38,564 nucleotides of DNA from an uncultured Alphaproteobacteria bacterium (lineage in GTDB: Bacteria; Pseudomonadota; Alphaproteobacteria; CADEGL01). Positions 16,602 to 25,627 of the stretch are shown in pieces; positions within the stretch are counted from its first letter, which is position 1, and each line of letters begins with the position of its first letter. The position numbers were made by a program, and so were the translations under genes. Under the pieces are notes generated by a model. That model made no database searches, was not told the origin of the DNA, and worked only from the letters and a program-made list of their open reading frames with translations. The DNA is taken from assembly GCA_902826885.1 (NCBI GenBank), contig CADEGL010000029.1, positions 1 through 38,564 on the forward strand, given 5' to 3'.

Positions 16602-17531
16602 ATGGCCAAGTTGCGCGTCGATTGGCACGGTTCGTTCGCCGTGATCGTGACGCCGTTCAAGAAGGACGGCGCTCTCGACGAGAATGCCTTCCGCCAGGTC
16701 GTGGACAATGTGATCGCGGCGGGTTGCCATGGCGTGATCGCCGGCGGCAGCACGGGCGAGTTCTTCCTGATGTCCGCCGATGAACGCAAGCGCGTGCAGG
16801 AGATCGCGGTCGACCAGGCCAAGGGGCGCGTGCCCGTCCTGAGCGGGCCGGCCGGTATCCGCACCGAAGACGTCATCGACATGGCCAAGCACGCGCACAA
16901 GGTCGGCTGCGCGGGCGGTATGACGCTTACCCCGCTCTATGTCGGCATCGACGAGCGGGAGATCGTCGAATTTTACAAGCGTGTCGCGGGCGAAAGCGGC
17001 CTGCCGATCATGCTCTACAACAGCCCGAAATACGTTCAGGCCGTCCTGACGCCGGCGCTGGTCGACAAGCTGGCCGATATCGACGGCGTGGTCGCGATCA
17101 AGGACACCTCCTTCGACATGTTCCAGATGAATCATCTGGTGCGCATCGTGGGCGACAAGATCCGCATCTTCGTCGGTCTCGAGAACCTCTATCTGCCCGC
17201 CCTCGCGGTCGGCGCGGTCGGCTGCGTCGCCATGGTGCCTCAGGTGATCGGCAAGACGGCCGTCGACATCTACAATTGCTGGCAGAAGGGCGACATCAAG
17301 GGCGCGCGCCGCGCGCACGAGATCGTCTGCCGCGTCTATGACCTGTTCGGCGTCGGCAGCGGCTATATCGCCATCAAGGAGTCGATGAACCTGTTGGGCC
17401 TACCGGGCGGCTATTCGCGCCCGCCGATGCTGATGTTCACCGACGAGCAGAAGGCCAAGCTGCGCGCGATCTACGAGGAAACGGGCTTCCTGGCCCCGGC
17501 CAACGCCGCGCGCCGCGCCGCGGGCGACTGA
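16602..17531 (+). CDS. DapA/dihydrodipicolinate synthase-family lyase or aldolase
   Basis: A 309-residue class I aldolase-type TIM barrel. Seen: GSTGE (49-53), Tyr139 in LYNSP and the Schiff-base Lys167 in AIKDTS. True dihydrodipicolinate synthases carry an Arg shortly after the YNxP motif to hold the substrate carboxylate; here the segment is YNSPKYVQ, so a different 2-oxo-acid lyase, dehydratase or deaminase role is more likely. Ribosome site GGGAGAGAG precedes the ATG. It is preceded by the FAD gene, with a small TTGCCC/GGGCAA stem at 16536-16550 between them, and ended by a terminator. Confidence 0.9.
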   Translation: MAKLRVDWHGSFAVIVTPFKKDGALDENAFRQVVDNVIAAGCHGVIAGGSTGEFFLMSADERKRVQEIAVDQAKGRVPVLSGPAGIRTEDVIDMAKHAHKVGCAGGMTLTPLYVGIDEREIVEFYKRVAGESGLPIMLYNSPKYVQAVLTPALVDKLADIDGVVAIKDTSFDMFQMNHLVRIVGDKIRIFVGLENLYLPALAVGAVGCVAMVPQVIGKTAVDIYNCWQKGDIKGARRAHEIVCRVYDLFGVGSGYIAIKESMNLLGLPGGYSRPPMLMFTDEQKAKLRAIYEETGFLAPANAARRAAGD

Positions 17532-17556
17532 CATTTCGCTTTTCCGGAAGTGCGAT

Positions 17557-17588
17557 GGGGCGTCCGCGAGGACGCCCCGTTTTCGTTT
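17557..17588 (+). terminator. Rho-independent terminator after the DapA-family gene
   Basis: Stem GGGGCGTCC (17557-17565) with GGACGCCCC (17570-17578), loop GCGA, then GTTTTCGTTT. The convergent ureohydrolase gene ends 4 nt beyond. Confidence 0.88.
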
Positions 17589-17591
17589 GGG

Positions 17592-18563
17592 CTAGGGAGA
17601 GTTGCGCCGGCCGCGTGCTTCGAAGACGAAGCCCAACAGGTTCATGAGAAGCTGTGCCGCCAAGAAGCCCGTGACGCCGCCGGGATCGTAGTCCGGCGCG
17701 ACCTCGACCAGATCGAGACCGACCACCTCGCCCTGCCGCGTCAGCCCCTGCAGCAGCTCCAGGATCTCGTAATAGAGGAAACCGCCGTGGCTCGGCGTGC
17801 CCGTGCCCGGCGCGATCGAGGGATCGAACCCATCGATGTCGATCGTGCAGTAATAGCGCACCCCCTTGGGAATGCGCTTCAAGACGCCTTCGGTGCCCAG
17901 CCGCCGCACGTCGCGCACCGACAGGATGTCGGAACCCGCCTTGCGCGCCGCGTCATAGTCCGACTTGTTGGAAGACGAGACGTTGCGGATGCCCATCTGG
18001 GTCAGGCCGGTGACGTGCTTCATCTCCGACGCGCGGCGCAAGGGATTGCCGTGGCCGTAGCGGACACCGTGCCGTTCATCGACGAAATCCAGATGCGCGT
18101 CGATGTGGATGATGTGGACCGGCGCCTGGTCGTCATAGGCGCGGATGCAAGGGATGTGGACGGAGTGGTCGCCGCCCAGCACCACCGGCATCGCGCCGGC
18201 CTGCAGGATCTTGCGCACGCCGAACTCGATGTTCGCGTGGCTCTTGATCGTGTCGGTGTGAACGATGTCGGCATCGCCCATGTCGACGATGCGGACCTTG
18301 TCGACCGGCAGATAGACGACGTCGTCCTCGAAATCGTAGGCGCCACCATGGCCGAAGGAGAACAGCGTCGACGCCTCGCGAATCGCACGTGGGCCAAAGC
18401 GCGCGCCGGCGCGGTACTGCGTGCCCATGTCGAAGGGCGCGCCCAGCACGGCCACGTCGGCGTCGATCTTGTCCCAGTCCAGACACACCGGCTGCTTGCC
18501 GAAGGTGCAGTGCCCGACGAAGGGCAGGTTAAGCCGGCCGGTCTCGTAGGTGTTCTTGCTCAT
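17592..18563 (-). CDS. Ureohydrolase (agmatinase/arginase family)
   Basis: A 323-residue binuclear-manganese ureohydrolase. All metal-ligand motifs are present: GGDHS (His133), DAHLD (Asp155, His157, Asp159) and DIDGFDP (Asp242, Asp244), followed by the family's APGTGTP loop. Such enzymes split a guanidino group, giving urea and an amine or amino acid (agmatine, arginine, guanidinobutyrate, formiminoglutamate and others). Neighbours suggest a catabolic guanidino substrate and not polyamine synthesis, but this is inference. ATG at 18563 overlaps the stop of the upstream M24 gene by one base (TGATG). Confidence 0.93.
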   Translation of the reverse strand: MSKNTYETGRLNLPFVGHCTFGKQPVCLDWDKIDADVAVLGAPFDMGTQYRAGARFGPRAIREASTLFSFGHGGAYDFEDDVVYLPVDKVRIVDMGDADIVHTDTIKSHANIEFGVRKILQAGAMPVVLGGDHSVHIPCIRAYDDQAPVHIIHIDAHLDFVDERHGVRYGHGNPLRRASEMKHVTGLTQMGIRNVSSSNKSDYDAARKAGSDILSVRDVRRLGTEGVLKRIPKGVRYYCTIDIDGFDPSIAPGTGTPSHGGFLYYEILELLQGLTRQGEVVGLDLVEVAPDYDPGGVTGFLAAQLLMNLLGFVFEARGRRNSP

Positions 18564-19726
18564 CAGCGCACGTCCAATTCGCGATCGCCGCCGCCCACCA
18601 GCATCGTCAGGCCGGACGGTGTCATGGCGTAGGTGCCGCCCTGCATGGTGCCGATCCCCTCATCGATGAGGGCGAGAGAGGCGTGAAGGACGAAGACCAT
18701 GCCGGGTTCGAGCCTGCGGTCGAAACCGCGGCTGATCTGGAGCGATTCCAGCCACACGGGCGGGAAGGCCGCGCCGATGCCGTAGCCGAACCGCATCATG
18801 GCCGTGTGTTCGAGACCCTCGCGGCGCAGCGGAACATAGGACGCCTCTTCCACGTCGGCGACCGGCACGCCCGGCTTGATCACTTTCAGCGCGGCCTGCA
18901 ACGACTCGCGCGTGATGCGGTAGACGTCGCGCGCGCGCTTGCTGGGCTCGCCCGCGGACATCGTGTGGCAGCAGACGGTGTGATAGCGATTCGAGACGCC
19001 CGCGAACTCCACGTGCACAAGCTCGCCCGGCTCGATCACCCGGTCGCGTGGCGTGCCGTGGCCGCCCGCGCTGCGCGGACCGCCGGTCAACTCCGTTGGG
19101 ATCGACCAGTAGTCCGAGCCCGCACTGCGCATCGCACCTTCCAGCGCCGCGGCCAACTGGATCTCCGTAATACCGGGCTTGAGCGCTTTGCGCGCGGCCT
19201 CGAGGCCGATATTGGTGAAGCGCGCGGCTTCCTCCACATAGACCATCTCGCGCGCCGACTTGATGTGGCGGATGTCGCCCAGTAGCTCGGTCGCGTCCAC
19301 GATCTCGGCCGGCGCCAGCGCCTTGCGGAGCGCATCGCCCAGCGCGAACGGCAGGGCAAAAGATTGGGTTTCAATGGCGACTTTACCGCCCTTGAGGCCC
19401 TTCTCGCGGGCCAAGCCCGCGATGCGCTCCGCCGCGTTCTCCGCATGCAGGCGATAGGTGCGGACATCCTTGATCCAAGTGCATTCGGTCGCCAGCAGCT
19501 CGTCCACGTCGCGGACGATCAGGCTGGGCTCTCCGCCGTCGGTCATGAAGATCAGGGCCTGGGGGCTGTTGGCGGCAACCCAGGAATCGTAGCCGCCGAG
19601 ATAATAAAGGTGTTCCGGCGCCACGGAGATGCAAGCGCCGATCCCCGCTTTCTTCAACGTCTGGCGCGCGCGCTCCATGCGCTCGCGGAAATCGGCCTCG
19701 GGAAACGCGGCGTATTTCGATGCCAT
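18563..19726 (-). CDS. Creatinase-fold (M24) hydrolase lacking the metal ligands, copy 1
   Basis: A 387-residue two-domain protein: creatinase N-domain (about 1-150) and pita-bread M24 domain (about 160-380). At the five positions that bind two metals in Xaa-Pro aminopeptidases this protein has no ligand set: Glu240 and Val251 (VEFAGVSNRYHTV) for the two Asp, Tyr315 (FGYGIG) for the His, His348 (MVFVLHAS) for the first Glu, and no Glu in the last strand. A His in GGHGTPRD (223) remains. Loss of metal is known for creatinase and ectoine hydrolase DoeA, so C-N bond hydrolysis of a small molecule is the best guess. The start at 19726 follows GGAAGGAACAGG. Probably cotranscribed with the ureohydrolase. 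Confidence 0.87.
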   Translation of the reverse strand: MASKYAAFPEADFRERMERARQTLKKAGIGACISVAPEHLYYLGGYDSWVAANSPQALIFMTDGGEPSLIVRDVDELLATECTWIKDVRTYRLHAENAAERIAGLAREKGLKGGKVAIETQSFALPFALGDALRKALAPAEIVDATELLGDIRHIKSAREMVYVEEAARFTNIGLEAARKALKPGITEIQLAAALEGAMRSAGSDYWSIPTELTGGPRSAGGHGTPRDRVIEPGELVHVEFAGVSNRYHTVCCHTMSAGEPSKRARDVYRITRESLQAALKVIKPGVPVADVEEASYVPLRREGLEHTAMMRFGYGIGAAFPPVWLESLQISRGFDRRLEPGMVFVLHASLALIDEGIGTMQGGTYAMTPSGLTMLVGGGDRELDVR

Positions 19727-19768
19727 GATCCTGTTCCTTCCGTCGCGGTCGCCTTCAAGTGGAGCCAA

Positions 19769-19799
19769 CGCGGGCGGCCACGTCAATCGGCCGCCCGCG
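19769..19799 (-). other. Intercistronic stem-loop between the two M24 genes
   Basis: Perfect 11-bp stem CGCGGGCGGCC/GGCCGCCCGCG with a 9-nt loop, starting 5 nt after the upstream gene's stop codon. There is no T-tract after it on the minus strand, so mRNA protection or partial attenuation is more likely than full termination. Confidence 0.65.
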
Positions 19800-19804
19800 C
19801 GATA

Positions 19805-21058
19805 TCAGTCGATCACGTTCAAGTCGTTCGGGAATTTGGACAGGATCGAGGCGCCGTCCTCCTTGAACAGGAGGCTTTCGATCATGAAATACATGCCCGT
19901 CTGGCGTGGATAGAAGAACTGGTTCTCGTAGTTGATGCAGGTGCCCGGCACGAATTTCTGGTCGTGGTTGCCTTCATCGAGAAGATCGAAGACGAAGTTG
20001 CCGACCCAATCCGGCGGCATGGCGACGCCCATTTCATAGCCGCCGATCCAACCGCGCTCCTCCCAGATGCCGGCTTTTTTGTAGTAGTCGAGCAGCGCCT
20101 TGGCCAAATCACCGACGCGCAGGTTCGGCTTGATCATCTGGCGGATGATGTCGATCGAGGCCAGCGAGGTCTTGGTCATCTCGCGCACGTCCTTGGCCGG
20201 CTCGCCCATGGCGAACGTGCGCGCCAGGTTGAGATGATAACGGTTATAGACGCCGCACAAGTCGACGATGACGATATCGCCCTTCTCGATCTTCTTCCGC
20301 GACGACATGGCGTGCGGGCTGTTCGACTTCTTGCCGGACAGGACCGGCATGGTCAGGCCCGTGTTCTCGCCGCCCGCGGCCGCCAAGCCGCGCACCATCT
20401 CGCCGTAAACCTCCAGCTCCGTCGCACCGACGCGCAAGGCGGCGGCGGCGGCCTCCATGCCCTTGTCGGCGATGCGCCCGGCCTCTTCCAGGCACTTCAC
20501 CTCCAGCGGCGACTTTACCCACCGCACTTCGCGCATCACATCGCTACCGTCGACGATGGTGGCGCCCGCCGCCTTGAAGCGCGCCTCGAACCGCTCGCTG
20601 ATCACGCGTGTCGGACGGTAGCTATAGAGCTCCAAACCGACCCGCACGCGATCCTTCAGCCAGCCCGATTCCTTCAGTTCGTTGGCGATGAACTCGGTAC
20701 CGTCACGCGTCACCTTGGGGCCCGAAGAGGGAAAAATGCGCGTGTCGGTGGAATGGGTGCAATAGCGGGTGATCAAGATCTCGCGGATCGTGTCGAACAG
20801 GATGTAGTGGTCATGGTCGACATGGATCGCGATACCGCTGGTGCCCGGCCACTGCTTGGGGCTTTGGGCCTGATACCACTCGCACTGATAACCGCTGAGA
20901 TAGTTCATGCTGGCCGGGTCGCCGACCCACAGAAGGTCGATCTTCTCCTTGGCCATGCGCTCGCGGACACGCTTTAGACGCGCCTTGTACTCCGCCGCCG
21001 GGAAAGGCTGTTCGGGGGTAGGGAAGCAGTTCTGAAGCACGTCTTCCTTATTGGTCAT
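19805..21058 (-). CDS. Creatinase-fold (M24) hydrolase with partly lost metal ligands, copy 2
   Basis: A 417-residue protein with creatinase N-domain and M24 domain. One metal Asp is retained (VDLCG) and a Glu occurs near each of the two Glu positions (NYENQ and MIES), but the second Asp is Asn (YHLNLARTF) and the canonical His motif is replaced by GYEMGVAMPPDWVG. The GY-x-x-G-x-x-x-PPDW pattern resembles the DoeA ectoine-hydrolase group as I recall it. A metal-independent amidohydrolase acting on a small amide or guanidine-type compound is inferred. First gene of the minus-strand trio; ATG 21058 with AAGGTG upstream. Confidence 0.87.
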   Translation of the reverse strand: MTNKEDVLQNCFPTPEQPFPAAEYKARLKRVRERMAKEKIDLLWVGDPASMNYLSGYQCEWYQAQSPKQWPGTSGIAIHVDHDHYILFDTIREILITRYCTHSTDTRIFPSSGPKVTRDGTEFIANELKESGWLKDRVRVGLELYSYRPTRVISERFEARFKAAGATIVDGSDVMREVRWVKSPLEVKCLEEAGRIADKGMEAAAAALRVGATELEVYGEMVRGLAAAGGENTGLTMPVLSGKKSNSPHAMSSRKKIEKGDIVIVDLCGVYNRYHLNLARTFAMGEPAKDVREMTKTSLASIDIIRQMIKPNLRVGDLAKALLDYYKKAGIWEERGWIGGYEMGVAMPPDWVGNFVFDLLDEGNHDQKFVPGTCINYENQFFYPRQTGMYFMIESLLFKEDGASILSKFPNDLNVID

Positions 21059-21362
21059 GGCACACCTTGATCGGCGATCGGGGCGCGCATCTTGCCCCCC
21101 GGGTTAAGGGACTTCAACGCATTGCCTTTCAGCCCATCCGGGGCTCTTCTTGGATTGTCGGGGCGGGTAACCTTTGTTAAGAACCGGCGGCCGGCTGAAG
21201 ACCGCGCGCCAGAATCCCGGCATATCGGATTACCTCTCCGGCAACGATCGAAACCGTTGGATCACGCAAGAAACGCGATGACGATACTTCCAGCGGTTTC
21301 GAGCCCTCTCTCCATGCGAGCCTCGAACCGCCCATGACCCCGCCGTTCCGATCCGGGCCTCG
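21059..21362. other. Divergent intergenic region (304 nt)
   Basis: Lies between the second M24 gene and the CopD-like gene. I see no convincing promoter pair, terminator or operator. On the plus strand, overlapping ATGA junctions link a short frame ending at 21337, a ten-codon frame 21334-21366 and the CopD start, but their peptides look non-coding. Confidence 0.4.
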
Positions 21363-23027
21363 ATGACAGCCCTCGTCCTCGACACCTTCGCTTACTTCAC
21401 CGTCCTGCTGCGCGGCTTCATCCTGGCCGCTCAGTCGTTGACTGTCGGCGGCGTCATCTTTGCCGCGTTCCTGCTGATCCCCGTCGGCGGGCGCCTGGAT
21501 GCCGACGAGGACAGCGCCTGGCGCGCGGCCCGGCGTCTGGTCACGGTCTCGGCCTTGGCGTTGGCTTTGATCGAGGCCTTGGCGCTGGCCCAGATGGTGT
21601 TCGTGCTTGTGCAATCGACCGAGATGCCCGCCGTCGACGCGCTGGGCTCCAGTTATGCCGTCAGCCGGGTCACGAGCGCCGCGGCCGCGTTGGGGATCGC
21701 GCTGCTGGCGCGCATCGGGCTGCGCCGGATGCTGCCTTGGATTGGGCTTCTAGCCGCAGTGATCATCACCGGCTCGACTGCCACCAGCCACGCCGCGGCC
21801 CGCATGGGGCAGCGCGATATCCTGCTGGCCGCCGACGCGCTGCACCAGCTGGGCGCGGCCGCTTGGATCGGCGGTATCCCTTACTTCCTCCTGACCTTGC
21901 ATCGTTGCCGGACGGGCGAAGCCATTCGCACCGTGGGGCGGCGCTTCTCGGTCATGAGCATGATCAGCGTGGCCACTCTCGTCGCGGCCGGCGTTCTGAT
22001 GTCGCTGGCCTATATCGACAGTCTCCAGGCCCTGTACGGCACGGCCTATGGCGCCATGCTGATGACCAAAACCGCGCTGTTCGGCTGCGTTCTTCTGCTG
22101 GGCGCCCTGAACTATGGCGTCGTCGAGCGCGTGCGGCGCAATCCGATGACATCGATCGCGCGGCTGCGCCGCTTCGCCGAGGCGGAGGTGGCCATCGGCA
22201 TCACCGTGCTGTTCATGGCCGCGTCGTTGACGTCCATGCCGCCCGCCGTGGATCTGCCTTCCGACCGTCTAACGATCGGCGAGTTGACCGAGCGCCTGTT
22301 GCCGGGCGGCCCGCCGCGCCTGGTCAGCCCGCCCCGTTCCGAATTGAGCAACCTGACCATGGAGCAGCACGCCGAGCGCGCGGCCTTGGCGCAGCGCTCC
22401 GTGGAGTCCTTCAACCTGGCCGACACCGACCCCAACCTGGCGCGGACGGACGGCGACCGGGCCTGGTCCGAGTTCAACCACAACTGGGCCGGCATCTTCG
22501 TGCTGGCAATTGGCCTTTTGGCGCTGGCCGAGCGGACCGGACGCGCGCGGTGGGCACGTCATTGGCCGCTCGTTTTCCTGGGGCTCGCGGCTTTCCTCTT
22601 CATCCGGTCGGATCCATCGAATTGGCCGATGGGCGACAACGGCTTCTTCGAGAGCTTCGCCGACACGGAATCGCTGCAACACCGGCTGATCGTCTTGCTG
22701 GTGGTCGCGTTCTCGTTCTTCGAATGGGGCGTGCGGACCGGCTATGTGAAATCGCCGCGGGCGGCACTGGTGTTCCCCGTCCTGACCGGCATCGGCGCCG
22801 CGTTCTTGCTGACCCACAGCCATGCGCTCAGCAATTTCAAGGACGCCCTTCTGGTGGAATACTCCCACCTCATGATCGGTTTCCTGGGCGTGGTCGGGGG
22901 CTGGTCACGCTGGCTCGAACTGCGGCTGCCGCCTGAAAATGCCGCCATTCCGTCCTGGATTTGGCGCATCTGCTTCGTATTGATCGGACTGATCCTGATC
23001 TTCTATCGAGAGACTGCCGCCCTGTGA
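21363..23027 (+). CDS. CopD-family multi-spanning membrane protein with C-terminal extension
   Basis: A 554-residue integral membrane protein. The first 300 residues match the CopD copper-resistance domain: about eight spans, with His143 (TSHAAARMGQ) and His161/Trp168 (ALHQLGAAAWIGG), the usual CopD signature. A hydrophilic stretch (about 300-375) is followed by roughly five more spans containing the histidine-bearing segments HSHALSNFK and EYSHLMIG, which is an extension beyond ordinary CopD. Copper handling is the family guess. The stop overlaps the GTG start of hpnN (GTGA at 23024-23027), so translation is coupled and a link to hopanoid transport is possible. The ribosome site before ATG 21363 is weak. 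Confidence 0.82.
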   Translation: MTALVLDTFAYFTVLLRGFILAAQSLTVGGVIFAAFLLIPVGGRLDADEDSAWRAARRLVTVSALALALIEALALAQMVFVLVQSTEMPAVDALGSSYAVSRVTSAAAALGIALLARIGLRRMLPWIGLLAAVIITGSTATSHAAARMGQRDILLAADALHQLGAAAWIGGIPYFLLTLHRCRTGEAIRTVGRRFSVMSMISVATLVAAGVLMSLAYIDSLQALYGTAYGAMLMTKTALFGCVLLLGALNYGVVERVRRNPMTSIARLRRFAEAEVAIGITVLFMAASLTSMPPAVDLPSDRLTIGELTERLLPGGPPRLVSPPRSELSNLTMEQHAERAALAQRSVESFNLADTDPNLARTDGDRAWSEFNHNWAGIFVLAIGLLALAERTGRARWARHWPLVFLGLAAFLFIRSDPSNWPMGDNGFFESFADTESLQHRLIVLLVVAFSFFEWGVRTGYVKSPRAALVFPVLTGIGAAFLLTHSHALSNFKDALLVEYSHLMIGFLGVVGGWSRWLELRLPPENAAIPSWIWRICFVLIGLILIFYRETAAL

Positions 23028-25627
23028 TCAACGACATCATCGTCCGTATCGTAGAAACATGTCGCGCGAAGGCGCCGGCTGTCCTCGCGATTGCGCTTCT
23101 GGTGACCACGGGCTTGGGCTGGTACGCCGCCACGCACTTGGCGATGAACACCAACACCGACGACTTGATCGCGTCGGATACCCCGTGGCGCGCGCGCGAA
23201 CGCGCGTTCGATGCGGCATTCCCGCAAATGACCGATCGCACGGTCGTCGTCATCGACGGCGCCACCGCCGATTTGGCCGATGACGCGGCCCAAGCCCTGG
23301 CCGACAAGCTGTCAGCCGACAAGTCTCTGTTTAGGACCGTGTACAGGCCCGACGGCATCCAATTCTTCCGCCAGTACGGCCTTTTGTTCCTCTCGGTCGA
23401 CGAGCTTCAGAAGGTCGCCGATCAGCTCATCGAGGCTCAACCGCTGTTGGGCACGTTGAACGCCGATCCCAGCCTGCGTGGCGTGTTCGGCACGCTCAAC
23501 TTGGCGCTGGAAGGCGTCGAACGCGGGGTGATCAAGCTGTCGGGCTTCGAGCGTCCCATCGCGGCCTTCGCGGATTCGATCGAATCGGTGGTGAAAGGGC
23601 AGCCCAAGCCCGTGTCGTGGCAGACCATGCTGACGGGACGGACACCTGGTCCCTTGGAGCTGCGGCGCTTCGTCCTCGTCCAAGCGGTCTTGGACTACAA
23701 CGCGCTCCAGCCCGGCGAGAAGTCGAGCAACGCCATCCGCGCCGCCGCGCAGGAGCTGAAACTGACGCCCGAGAACGGCGTGCGCGTGCGCCTGACCGGC
23801 AGCGTTCCCCTGTCCGACGACGAGTTCGCGACCGTCGCCGAGGGCACTGGCCTCGCCACCGTGGCCTCGATCGTGCTGGTCTCGGTGATTCTCTATCTCG
23901 CCCTGCGTTCCGGCCGCCTCATCCTCGCCGTACTCATTACGCTGGCGTCAGGCCTGATCGCGACCGGCGCCTTCGCGGCAGCCACGGTCGGCGCGCTCAA
24001 CATGATCTCGGTCGCGTTCGCGGTCCTGTTCGTGGGTATCGCGGTCGATTTCGGCATCCAATTCTGCATGCGCTATCGCGACGAGCGGCACCGTCACGAC
24101 GCGTTGCCGAACGCGCTACGCCGCACGGCCTCCATGATCGGCGCGTCACTGGCGCTGGCCGCCTTGTCTACGTCGCTCGGCTTCCTGTCGTTTCTGCCGA
24201 CGGAATACGCGGGCATCTCCGAACTGGGCATCATCGCCGGCGGCGGCATGGTGATCGCTTTGATCATCACTCTGACCGTGCTGCCCGCGCTGATCACGGT
24301 GCTGCGTCCGGGGGGGGAGCCGGAGCCAATCGGCTTCGCGCGCGCCGCCGCGCTGGATGCATTCCTGTTGCACCGCCGGAAGACGGTGATCGCGGCGGCT
24401 TGCGTGGCCGCGCTGGGTTGTGCCGCCTTGCTGCCGTTCCTGCGCTTCGACTTCAACCCGCTCAACCTGAAGGACCCGGACACCGAATCGGCCGCGACGA
24501 TGTTCGAGCTGATCGCGGACCCGAACACGTCCCCGTTCACGGCCGATGTGCTGGCGCCGTCCCTCACCGACGCCCAGGCTTTGGGCGCGCGCATGAAGGC
24601 TCTACCCGAAGTCGAACGCACACTGACTCTGGCCAGCTTCGTGCCCGATGACCAGGACCAGAAGCTGCCCATCATCGAAGATCTGAACATGCTGCTGGGG
24701 CCCACGCTGTCGCTGCCGCCCATCGGCGCGCCCCCCACGGACGAGGAAATCCGCGCCGTCATGACCGACTGCGCGGACCGGCTGGAACGCTTGGCCAACG
24801 GCGGCACGGAGGCGACGCAGCGCCTTGCGAGGGGCTTGCGCGCTTTGCTGGCGCAGAACCCGCTGCCGATCGATGCGCTGAATCGGGCACTTTTGTCGGG
24901 CCTGGACCGGCGCGTGGGCGCGTTGCGCGATGCGCTGCAGGCAGGGCCCGTGACTCTGGAAACGATACCGGACGATTTGCGGCGAAACTGGATCACCAAG
25001 GATGGCCAGGCGCGGCTCGAAATCTCCCCCAAGGGCGACGTGCGCGACAACGACGTCATCCGGCGCTTCGCCAAAGCCACCCTGTCCGTCTCACCGGAGG
25101 TAACCGGCAGCCCGATCACGATCCTGGAATCGGGCAATACGGTGGTGCAGGCGTTCAAGGTCGCGGGCTTGGCCGCGTTCGTCACCATCACGCTGCTGTT
25201 GGCCGCCGTTCTGCGCCGCGTCCGCGACATTCTCCTCGTGCTGGCGCCGCTCGCCCTCGCCGGGCTTTTGACCGCAGGGACGATGGTCGTCTTCGGCATG
25301 CCGCTCAATTTCGCGAACATCATCGCCTTGCCGCTTCTGCTCGGCATCGGTGTCGCGTTCGACATCTATTTCGTGACCAATTGGCGGGCCGGGCGCGGCA
25401 ACCCGCTACAATCGAGCCTGGCGCGCGCCATTCTCTATAGCGGCCTGACCACGGGCGTGGCGTTCGGCAGTCTGGCGCTCTCCACCCATCCGGGAACATC
25501 CGGCATGGGCGTGCTTTTGGCGCTGATGCTGGCTTACGCGCTGTTCTGCACGCTGCTCGTGCTGCCGGCCCTGCTCGGGCCGCCGCCGAAGGAAGAGCCG
25601 GCGCCGCGGAAATCCGGCCTGGACTAG
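23024..25627 (+). CDS. hpnN: Hopanoid transporter HpnN (RND/MMPL family)
   Basis: An 867-residue RND-superfamily permease. It has an N-terminal span (residues about 17-35), a large periplasmic domain, a first membrane block with VGIAVDFGIQFCMRYRDERH (sterol-sensing-like), a second periplasmic domain, and a second block ending with LLGIGVAFDIYFVTNWRAGR. In Rhodopseudomonas and Burkholderia HpnN moves hopanoids to the outer membrane. The start is the GTG at 23024 that overlaps the CopD-like stop; the frame upstream to 22961 lies inside that gene. It is convergent with hpnM, and both stop codons lie in the same CTAG. No hopanoid biosynthesis genes (shc, hpnA-H) are in the window. Confidence 0.92.
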   Translation: MINDIIVRIVETCRAKAPAVLAIALLVTTGLGWYAATHLAMNTNTDDLIASDTPWRARERAFDAAFPQMTDRTVVVIDGATADLADDAAQALADKLSADKSLFRTVYRPDGIQFFRQYGLLFLSVDELQKVADQLIEAQPLLGTLNADPSLRGVFGTLNLALEGVERGVIKLSGFERPIAAFADSIESVVKGQPKPVSWQTMLTGRTPGPLELRRFVLVQAVLDYNALQPGEKSSNAIRAAAQELKLTPENGVRVRLTGSVPLSDDEFATVAEGTGLATVASIVLVSVILYLALRSGRLILAVLITLASGLIATGAFAAATVGALNMISVAFAVLFVGIAVDFGIQFCMRYRDERHRHDALPNALRRTASMIGASLALAALSTSLGFLSFLPTEYAGISELGIIAGGGMVIALIITLTVLPALITVLRPGGEPEPIGFARAAALDAFLLHRRKTVIAAACVAALGCAALLPFLRFDFNPLNLKDPDTESAATMFELIADPNTSPFTADVLAPSLTDAQALGARMKALPEVERTLTLASFVPDDQDQKLPIIEDLNMLLGPTLSLPPIGAPPTDEEIRAVMTDCADRLERLANGGTEATQRLARGLRALLAQNPLPIDALNRALLSGLDRRVGALRDALQAGPVTLETIPDDLRRNWITKDGQARLEISPKGDVRDNDVIRRFAKATLSVSPEVTGSPITILESGNTVVQAFKVAGLAAFVTITLLLAAVLRRVRDILLVLAPLALAGLLTAGTMVVFGMPLNFANIIALPLLLGIGVAFDIYFVTNWRAGRGNPLQSSLARAILYSGLTTGVAFGSLALSTHPGTSGMGVLLALMLAYALFCTLLVLPALLGPPPKEEPAPRKSGLD

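Noticed and set aside
19364-20977. 537-codon plus-strand open frame over the two M24 genes
   Set aside because: It spans two unrelated conserved genes and an intergenic hairpin on the other strand, so it is a GC-bias artefact.
17592-21058. Creatine/creatinine degradation operon
   Set aside because: No creatininase or sarcosine oxidase/dehydrogenase, and a ureohydrolase is not part of that pathway.
21092-21366. Chain of short plus-strand frames joined by ATGA overlaps before the CopD-like gene
   Set aside because: The peptides show no coding character and no ribosome sites; ATGA junctions are expected by chance here.
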